Shown here: positions 54,750 through 64,000 of the stretch, one piece after another | Layout: every line of letters begins with the position of its first letter | Position numbering within the stretch: the stretch's first letter is position 1 | Assembly: GCA_009746045.1 (NCBI GenBank) | Contig: RPFO01000256.1 | Span: forward strand, 1,927,829 to 1,991,828 | Length of the DNA: 64,000 nucleotides | Direction: 5' to 3' | Source: Mesostigma viride | Lineage: Eukaryota > Streptophyta > Mesostigmatophyceae > Mesostigmatales > Mesostigmataceae | Translations under genes and position numbers: made by a program | Notes under the pieces: generated by a model | Database searches by the model: none | Told to the model about the DNA's origin: nothing | Seen by the model: the letters and a program-made list of their open reading frames with translations, nothing else

Positions 54750-57700
54750 TTTCATTGCTTGTGTCAGAAAATTGACGTGAAGGTGCTTTTCAGGGCATTT
54801 TGTGCCAAATATGACATGTCAATTTTTCCTGACTGCAGTTTTGCTCATACATAGGCCCCAATGTGGTGGTTAAGATCTATCTAGTACCCCAAGAGGGATT
54901 GCAAAGTTGCACATTTTTTGGATACCTGCAGGGGTCCCAACGGTGACGTCAAGTAGCATAAAAAACGCGGTTTTGCTCGATTTTAGCCTGTTTAGGCACC
55001 CTAGACCATGCAAATGAGATCAGATTGCAGCCAAACTTGGCAGCTGCCCTTGCCATGCTGAACAAAGAACATGTGCAAAGTTGCACATTTTTTGGATGCC
55101 TGCAGGGCACCCTGGGTGACGTCAAGTAGCATAAAAACCGCATTTTTGCTCGGTTTTAGCCTGTTTAGGCACCCTAGACCATGCAAATGAGACCAGATTG
55201 CAACCAAACTTGGCAGCTGCCCTTGCCATGCTGAACAAAGAACATGTGCAAAGTTGCACATTTTTTGGATGCCTGCAGGGCACCCTGGGTGACGTCAAAT
55301 AGCATAAAAAACGCATTTTTGCTCGGTTTCAGCCCATTTAGGCACCCTAGACCATGCAAATGAGCTCAGATTGCATCCAAACTTGGCAGCTGCTCTTGAC
55401 ATGCTGAAACGCGAACATGTGCAAAGTTGCACATGTTTTGGATACCTGCAGGGCACCCTGGGTGACGCCAAGTAGCATAAAATTAATTGACGCGAAGGCG
55501 CAAATACGACATGTCAATTTTTCCTGACTGCAGTTTTGCTCTAAACATGGCCCATATGTGGTGGTTAAGGTCTATCTAGTACCCCAAGAGGGATTGCAAA
55601 GTTGCGCATTTTTTGGATACCTGCAGGGGTCCCAACGGTGACGTCAAATAGCATAAAAACCGCATTTTTGCTCGGTTTTAGCCTGTTTAGGCACCCTAGA
55701 CCATGCAAATGAGATCAGATTGCAGCCAAACTTGGCAGCTGCCCTTGCCATGCTGAACAAAGAACATGTGCAAAGTTGCACATTTTTTGGATGCCTGCAG
55801 GGCACCCTGGGTGACGTCAAATAGCATAAAAACCGCATTTTTGCTCGGTTTTAGCCTGTTTAGGCACCCTAGACCATGCAAGTGAGCTCAGATTGCAGCC
55901 AAACTTGGCAGCTGCCCTTGCCATGATGAACAAAGAACATGCGCAAAGTTGCACATTTTTTGGATGCCTGCAGGGCACCCTGGGTGACGTCAAATAGCAT
56001 AAAAAACGCATTTTTGCTCGGTTTCAGCCCATTTAGGCACCCTAGACCATGCAAATGATCTCAGATTGCATCCAAACTTGGCAGCTGCTCTTGACATGCT
56101 GAAACACGAACATGTGCAAAGTTGCACATGTTTTGGATGCCTGCAGGGCACCCTGGGTGACGCCAAGTAGCATAAAATTAATTGACGCGAAGGCGCAAAT
56201 ACGACATGTCAATTTTTCCTGACTGCAGATTTGCTCATACATAGGCCCATATGTGGTGGTTAAGGTCTATCTAGTACCCCAAGAGGGATTGCAAAGTTGC
56301 ACATTTTTTGGATACCTGCAGGGGTCCCAACGGTGACGTCAAGTAGCATAAAAACCGCGATGTGGCACGATTTTAGCCTATTTAGGCACCCTAGACCATG
56401 CAAATGAGATCAGATTGCAGCCAAACTTGGCAGCTGCCCTTGCCATGCTGAACAAAGAACATGTGCAAAGTTGCACATTTTTTGGATGCCTGCAGGGCAC
56501 CCTGGGTGACGTCAAGTAGCATAAAAACCGCATTTTTGCTCGGTTTTAGCCTGTTTAGGCACCCTAGACCATGCAAATGAGACCAGATTGCAGCCAAACT
56601 TGGCAGCTGCCCTTGCCATGCTGAACAAAGAACATGCGCAAAGTTGCACATTTTTTGGATGCCTGCAGGGCACCCTGGGTGACGTCAAATAGCATAAAAA
56701 ACGCATTTTTGCTCGGTTTCAGCCCATTTAGGCTCCCTAGACCATGCAAATGAGCTCAGATTGCAACCAAACTTGGCAGCTGCTCTTGACATGCTGAAAC
56801 ACGAACATGTGCAAAGTTGCACATGTTTTGGATACCTGCAGGGCACCCTGGGTGGCGCCAAGTAGCATAAAATTAATTGACGCGAAGGCGCAAATACGAC
56901 ATGTCAATTTTTCCTGGCTGCAGTTTTGCTCTAAACATGGCCCATATGTGGTGGTTAAGGTCTATCTAGTACCCCAAGAGGGATTGCAAAGTTGCACATT
57001 TTTTGGATACCTGCAGGGGTCCCGACGGTGACGTCAAGTAGCATAAAAACCGCGATGTGGCACGATTTTAGCCTGTTTAGGCACCCTAGACCATGCAAAT
57101 GAGATCAGATTGCAGCCAAACTTGGCAGCTGCCCTTGCCATGCTGAACAAAGAACATGTGCAAAGTTGCACATTTTTTGGATGCCTGCAGGGCACCCTGG
57201 GTGACGTCAAATAGCATAAAAACCGCATTTTTGCTCGGTTTTAGCCTGTTTAGGCACCCTAGACCATGCAAGTGAGCTCAGATTGCAGCCAAACTTGGCA
57301 GCTGCCCTTGCCATGCTGAACAAAGAACATGCGCAAAGTTGCACATGTTTTGGATGCCTGCAGGGCACCCTGGGTGACGTCAAATAGCATAAAAACCGCA
57401 TTTTTGCTCGGTTTTAGCCTGTTTAGGCACCCTATAGACCATGCAAATGAGACCAGATTGCAACCAAACTTGGCAGCTGCCCTTGCCATGCTGAACAAAG
57501 AACATGTGCAAAGTTGCACATTTTTTGGATGCCTGCAGGGTACCCTGGGTGACGTCAAATAGCATAAAAAAACGCATTTTTGCTCGGTTTCAGCCCATTT
57601 AGGCTCCCTAGACCATGCAAATGAGCTCAGATTGCAACCAAACTTGGCAGCTGCTCTTGACATGCTGAAACACGAACATGTGCAAAGTTGCACATGTTTT

Positions 57701-60700
57701 GGATACCTGCAGGGCACCCTGGGTGGCGCCAAGTAGCATAAAATTAATTGACGCGAAGGCGCAAATACGACATGTCAATTTTTCCTGGCTGCAGTTTTGC
57801 TCTAAACATGGCCCATATGTGGTGGTTAAGGTCTATCTAGTACCCCAAGAGGGATTGCAAAGTTGCACATTTTTTGGATACCTGCAGGGGTCCCGACGGT
57901 GACGTCAAGTAGCATAAAAACCGCGATGTGGCACGATTTTAGCCTGTTTAGGCACCCTAGACCATGCAAATGAGATCAGATTGCAGCCAAACTTGGCAGC
58001 TGCCCTTGCCATGCTGAACAAAGAACATGTGCAAAGTTGCACATTTTTTGGATGCCTGCAGGGCACCCTGGGTGACGTCAAATAGCATAAAAACCGCATT
58101 TTTGCTCGGTTTTAGCCTGTTTAGGCACCCTAGACCATGCAAGTGAGCTCAGATTGCAGCCAAACTTGGCAGCTGCCCTTGCCATGCTGAACAAAGAACA
58201 TGTGCAAAGTTGCACATTTTTTGGATGCCTGCAGGGCACCCTGGGTGACGTCAAGTAGCATAAAAACCGCATTTTTGCTCGGTTTTAGCCTGTTTAGGCA
58301 CCCTAGACCATGCAAATGAGACCAGATTGCAACCAAACTTGGCAGCTGCCCTTGCCATGCTGAACAAAGAACATGTGCAAAGTTGCACATTTTTTGGATG
58401 CCTGCAGGGCACCCTGGGTGACGTCAAATAGCATAAAAAACGCATTTTTGCTCGGTTTCAGCCCATTTAGGCACCCTAGACCATGCAAATGAGCTCAGAT
58501 TGCATCCAAACTTGGCAGCTGCTCTTGACATGCTGAAACGCGAACATGTGCAAAGTTGCACATGTTTTGGATACCTGCAGGGCACCCTGGGTGACGCCAA
58601 GTAGCATAAAATTAATTGACGCGAAGGCGCAAATACGACATGTCAATTTTTCCTGACTGCAGTTTTGCTCTAAACATGGCCCATATGTGGTGGTTAAGGT
58701 CTATCTAGTACCCCAAGAGGGATTGCAAAGTTGCGCATTTTTTGGATACCTGCAGGGGTCCCAACGGTGACGTCAAATAGCATAAAAACCGCATTTTTGC
58801 TCGGTTTTAGCCTGTTTAGGCACCCTAGACCATGCAAATGAGATCAGATTGCAGCCAAACTTGGCAGCTGCCCTTGCCATGCTGAACAAAGAACATGTGC
58901 AAAGTTGCACATTTTTTGGATGCCTGCAGGGCACCCTGGGTGACGTCAAATAGCATAAAAACCGCATTTTTGCTCGGTTTTAGCCTGTTTAGGCACCCTA
59001 GACCATGCAAGTGAGCTCAGATTGCAGCCAAACTTGGCAGCTGCCCTTGCCATGATGAACAAAGAACATGCGCAAAGTTGCACATTTTTTGGATGCCTGC
59101 AGGGCACCCTGGGTGACGTCAAATAGCATAAAAAACGCATTTTTGCTCGGTTTCAGCCCATTTAGGCACCCTAGACCATGCAAATGATCTCAGATTGCAT
59201 CCAAACTTGGCAGCTGCTCTTGACATGCTGAAACACGAACATGTGCAAAGTTGCACATGTTTTGGATGCCTGCAGGGCACCCTGGGTGACGCCAAGTAGC
59301 ATAAAATTAATTGACGCGAAGGCGCAAATACGACATGTCAATTTTTCCTGACTGCAGATTTGCTCATACATAGGCCCATATGTGGTGGTTAAGGTCTATC
59401 TAGTACCCCAAGAGGGATTGCAAAGTTGCACATTTTTTGGATACCTGCAGGGGTCCCAACGGTGACGTCAAGTAGCATAAAAACCGCGATGTGGCACGAT
59501 TTTAGCCTATTTAGGCACCCTAGACCATGCAAATGAGATCAGATTGCAGCCAAACTTGGCAGCTGCCCTTGCCATGCTGAACAAAGAACATGTGCAAAGT
59601 TGCACATTTTTTGGATGCCTGCAGGGCACCCTGGGTGACGTCAAGTAGCATAAAAACCGCATTTTTGCTCGGTTTTAGCCTGTTTAGGCACCCTAGACCA
59701 TGCAAATGAGACCAGATTGCAGCCAAACTTGGCAGCTGCCCTTGCCATGCTGAACAAAGAACATGCGCAAAGTTGCACATTTTTTGGATGCCTGCAGGGC
59801 ACCCTGGGTGACGTCAAATAGCATAAAAAACGCATTTTTGCTCGGTTTCAGCCCATTTAGGCTCCCTAGACCATGAAAATGAGCTCAGATTGCAACCAAA
59901 CTTGGCAGCTGCTCTTGACATGCTGAAACACGAACATGTGCAAAGTTGCACATGTTTTGGATACCTGCAGGGCACCCTGGGTGGCGCCAAGTAGCATAAA
60001 ATTAATTGACGCGAAGGCGCAAATACGACATGTCAATTTTTCCTGGCTGCAGTTTTGCTCTAAACATGGCCCATATGTGGTGGTTAAGGTCTATCTAGTA
60101 CCCCAAGAGGGATTGCAAAGTTGCACATTTTTTGGATACCTGCAGGGGTCCCGACGGTGACGTCAAGTAGCATAAAAACCGCGATGTGGCACGATTTTAG
60201 CCTGTTTAGGCACCCTAGACCATGCAAATGAGATCAGATTGCAGCCAAACTTGGCAGCTGCCCTTGCCATGCTGAACAAAGAACATGTGCAAAGTTGCAC
60301 ATTTTTTGGATGCCTGCAGGGCACCCTGGGTGACGTCAAATAGCATAAAAACCGCATTTTTGCTCGGTTTTAGCCTGTTTAGGCACCCTAGACCATGCAA
60401 GTGAGCTCAGATTGCAGCCAAACTTGGCAGCTGCCCTTGCCATGCTGAACAAAGAACATGCGCAAAGTTGCACATGTTTTGGATGCCTGCAGGGCACCCT
60501 GGGTGACGTCAAATAGCATAAAAACCGCATTTTTGCTCGGTTTTAGCCTGTTTAGGCACCCTATAGACCATGCAAATGAGACCAGATTGCAACCAAACTT
60601 GGCAGCTGCCCTTGCCATGCTGAACAAAGAACATGTGCAAAGTTGCACATTTTTTGGATGCCTGCAGGGTACCCTGGGTGACGTCAAATAGCATAAAAAA

Positions 60701-63700
60701 ACGCATTTTTGCTCGGTTTCAGCCCATTTAGGCTCCCTAGACCATGCAAATGAGCTCAGATTGCAACCAAACTTGGCAGCTGCTCTTGACATGCTGAAAC
60801 ACGAACATGTGCAAAGTTGCACATGTTTTGGATACCTGCAGGGCACCCTGGGTGGCGCCAAGTAGCATAAAATTAATTGACGCGAAGGCGCAAATACGAC
60901 ATGTCAATTTTTCCTGGCTGCAGTTTTGCTCTAAACATGGCCCATATGTGGTGGTTAAGGTCTATCTAGTACCCCAAGAGGGATTGCAAAGTTGCACATT
61001 TTTTGGATACCTGCAGGGGTCCCGACGGTGACGTCAAGTAGCATAAAAACCGCGATGTGGCACGATTTTAGCCTGTTTAGGCACCCTAGACCATGCAAAT
61101 GAGATCAGATTGCAGCCAAACTTGGCAGCTGCCCTTGCCATGCTGAACAAAGAACATGTGCAAAGTTGCACATTTTTTGGATGCCTGCAGGGCACCCTGG
61201 GTGACGTCAAATAGCATAAAAACCGCATTTTTGCTCGGTTTTAGCCTGTTTAGGCACCCTAGACCATGCAAGTGAGCTCAGATTGCAGCCAAACTTGGCA
61301 GCTGCCCTTGCCATGCTAAACAAAGAACATGTGCAAAGTTGCACATTTTTTGGATGCCTGCAGGGCACCCTGGGTGACGTCAAATAGCATAAAAAAACGC
61401 ATTTTTGCTCGGTTTCAGCCCATTTAGGCTCCCTAGACCATGCAAATGAGCTCAGATTGCAACCAAACTTGGCAGCTGCTCTTGACATGCTGAAACACGA
61501 ACATGTGCAAAGTTGCACATGTTTTGGATACCTGCAGGGCACCCTGGGTGGCGCCAAGTAGCATAAAATTAATTGACGCGAAGGCGCAAATACGACATGT
61601 CAATTTTTCCTGGCTGCAGTTTTGCTCTAAACATGGCCCATATGTGGTGGTTAAGGTCTATCTAGTACCCCAAGAGGGATTGCAAAGTTGCACATTTTTT
61701 GGATACCTGCAGGGGTCCCGACGGTGACGTCAAGCAAGTAGCATAAAAACCGCGATGTGGCACGATTTTAGCCTGTTTAGGCACCCTAGACCATGCAAAT
61801 GAGATCAGATTGCAGCCAAACTTGGCAGCTGCCCTTGCCATGCTGAACAAAGAACATGCGCAAAGTTGCACATTTTTTGGATGCCTGCAGGGCACCCTGG
61901 GTGACGTCAAATAGCATAAAAAAACGCATTTTTGCTCGGTTTCAGCCCATTTAGGCACCCTAGACCATGCAAATGAGCTCAGATTGCAACCAAACTTGGC
62001 AGCTGCTCTTGCCATGCTGAAACACGAACATGTGCAAAGTTGCACATGTTTTGGATACCTGCAGGGCACCCTGGGTGGCGCCAAGTAGCATAAAATTAAT
62101 TGACGCGAAGGCGCAAATACGACATGTCAATTTTTCCTGGCTGCAGTTTTGCTCTAAACATGGCCCATATGTGGTGGTTAAGGTCTATCTAGTACCCCAA
62201 GAGGGATTGCAAAGTTGCACATTTTTTGGATACCTGCAGGGGTCCTGACGGTGACGTCAAGTAGCATAAAAACCGCGATGTGGCACGATTTTAGCCTGTT
62301 TAGGCACCCTAGACCATGCAAATGAGATCAGATTGCAGCCAAACTTGGCAGCTGCCCTTGCCATGCTGAACAAAGAACATGTGCAAAGTTGCACATTTTT
62401 TGGATGCCTGCAGGGCACCCTGGGTGACGTCAAATAGCATAAAAACCGCATTTTTGCTCGGTTTTAGCCTGTTTAGGCACCCTAGACCATGCAAGTGAGC
62501 TCAGATTGCAGCCAAACTTGGCAGCTGCCCTTGCCATGCTGAACAAAGAACATGCGCAAAGTTGCACATTTTTTGGATGCCTGCAGGGCACCCTGGGTGA
62601 CGTCAAATAGCATAAAAAAACGCATTTTTGCTCGGTTTCAGCCCATTTAGGCTCCCTAGACCATGCAAATGAGCTCAGATTGCAACCAAACTTGGCAGCT
62701 GCTCTTGACATGCTGAAACACGAACATGTGCAAAGTTGCACATGTTTTGGATACCTGCAGGGCACCCTGGGTGGCGCCAAGTAGCATAAAATTAATTGAC
62801 GCGAAGGCGCAAATACGACATGTCAATTTTTCCTGGCTGCAGTTTTGCTCTAAACATGGCCCATATGTGGTGGTTAAGGTCTATCTAGTACCCCAAGAGG
62901 GATTGCAAAGTTGCACATTTTTTGGATACCTGCAGGGGTCCTGACGGTGACGTCAAGTAGCATAAAAACCGCGATGTGGCACGATTTTAGCCTGTTTAGG
63001 CACCCTAGACCATGCAAATGAGATCAGATTGCAGCCAAACTTGGCAGCTGCCCTTGCCATGCTGAACAAAGAACATGTGCAAAGTTGCACATTTTTTGGA
63101 TGCCTGCAGGGCACCCTGGGTGACGTCAAATAGCATAAAAACCGCATTTTTGCTCGGTTTTAGCCTGTTTAGGCACCCTAGACCATGCAAGTGAGCTCAG
63201 ATTGCAGCCAAACTTGGCAGCTGCCCTTGCCATGCTGAACAAAGAACATGCGCAAAGTTGCACATTTTTTGGATGCCTGCAGGGCACCCTGGGTGACGTC
63301 AAATAGCATAAAAAAACGCATTTTTGCTCGGTTTCAGCCCATTTAGGCTCCCTAGACCATGCAAATGAGCTCAGATTGCAACCAAACTTGGCAGCTGCTC
63401 TTGACATGCTGAAACACGAACATGTGCAAAGTTGCACATGTTTTGGATACCTGCAGGGCACCCTGGGTGGCGCCAAGTAGCATAAAATTAATTGACGCGA
63501 AGGCGCAAATACGACATGTCAATTTTTCCTGGCTGCAGTTTTGCTCTAAACATGGCCCATATGTGGTGGTTAAGGTCTATCTAGTACCCCAAGAGGGATT
63601 GCAAAGTTGCACATTTTTTGGATACCTGCAGGGGTCCCGACGGTGACGTCAAGTAGCATAAAAACCGCGATGTGGCACGATTTTAGCCTGTTTAGGCACC

Positions 63701-64000
63701 CTAGACCATGCAAATGAGATCAGATTGCAGCCAAACTTGGCAGCTGCCCTTGCCATGCTGAACAAAGAACATGTGCAAAGTTGCACATTTTTTGGATGCC
63801 TGCAGGGCACCCTGGGTGACGTCAAATAGCATAAAAACCGCATTTTTGCTCGGTTTTAGCCTGTTTAGGCACCCTAGACCATGCAAGTGAGCTCAGATTG
63901 CAGCCAAACTTGGCAGCTGCCCTTGCCATGATGAACAAAGAACATGTGCAAAGTTGCACATTTTTTGGATGCCTGCAGGGCACCCTGGGTGACGTCAAAT
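54750..64000. repeat. Satellite of about 174-bp monomers in higher-order repeats
   Basis: Monomers of 173-174 bp share AGCATAAAA, TTTAGGCACCCTAGACCATG, CAAACTTGGCAGCTGC, AAAGTTGCACATTTTTTGG and CCTGCAGGG...GGTGACGTCAA. A divergent type (AATTAATTGACGCGAAGG...TAGTACCCCAAGAGGG) starts each higher-order unit, at about 55480, 56169, 56868, 57739, 58609, 59298, 59998, 60868, 61568, 62095, 62791 and 63487. The unit lengths are therefore 3, 4 or 5 monomers (about 527, 689-700 and 870). A 3129-bp block (about 55.05-58.18 kb) is repeated at 58.18-61.31 kb with almost no change. The array continues past the window. All open frames in it are by-products. Confidence 0.95.

Noticed and set aside
54949-63886. 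Many identical 60-160-residue frames
   Set aside because: They recur with the satellite period and have no domain; by-products of the array.

Overview
The window reads as nuclear DNA of a eukaryote, most likely a microalga. It has GT-AG introns, an F-box/LRR gene, a RING-finger gene, an m-AAA (AFG3/FtsH-type) protease relic, long microsatellites, several retrotransposon orders and a 9-kb satellite. A tyrosine-recombinase retrotransposon of the PAT/TOC1 type (TOC1 is known from Chlamydomonas) would fit a green alga, but nothing here fixes the species.

Layout. 0-12.2 kb: a LINE relic on the minus strand (11675 to 4628) split by a complete PAT/Ngaro/TOC1-like element (5098-10444), plus an inverted copy of the LINE head (390-863), a perfect 106-bp palindrome and a C/A-rich tract. 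11.8-16.1 kb: a (CAAA)n tract, a broken Ty1/copia gag and a 2.3-kb non-autonomous element with the same split-direct-repeat plan as the PAT-like element. 16.6-18.6 kb: a LINE fragment, one lysine-rich hypothetical gene and an inverted-repeat element. 18.7-23.1 kb: a five-exon AFG3-like pseudogene with a pogo-like MITE in an intron. 23.1-26.4 kb: nothing recognised. 26.4-32.4 kb: an F-box/LRR gene, a chromodomain-like poly-Glu gene and a zinc-cluster gene, with very long CCT and GTT microsatellites. 33.2-42.5 kb: a RING/TRAF-like gene whose short intron has received an 8.03-kb Ty1/copia-like element. 43.2-54.7 kb: a hypothetical gene, an 8.03-kb LTR element without coding capacity (43743-51774), and a decayed zinc-finger/F-box gene with a neighbour, possibly an island of foreign (giant-virus-like) origin. 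54.7-64.0 kb: a satellite of about 174-bp monomers in higher-order repeats, running off the window end.

Most of the DNA is mobile or repetitive. The host-type genes (F-box/LRR, RING, chromodomain-like, AAA protease) form no operon or shared pathway. Nearly every longer coding region is cut by single-base frame changes, so residual assembly indels are likely; the AFG3-like copy also has nonsense changes and a 22-bp duplication and is a real pseudogene. The most unusual items are the paired autonomous and non-autonomous split-repeat elements, a copia-like polyprotein with an apparent integrase-protease-RT-RNase H order, the non-coding young LTR element, and the higher-order satellite.
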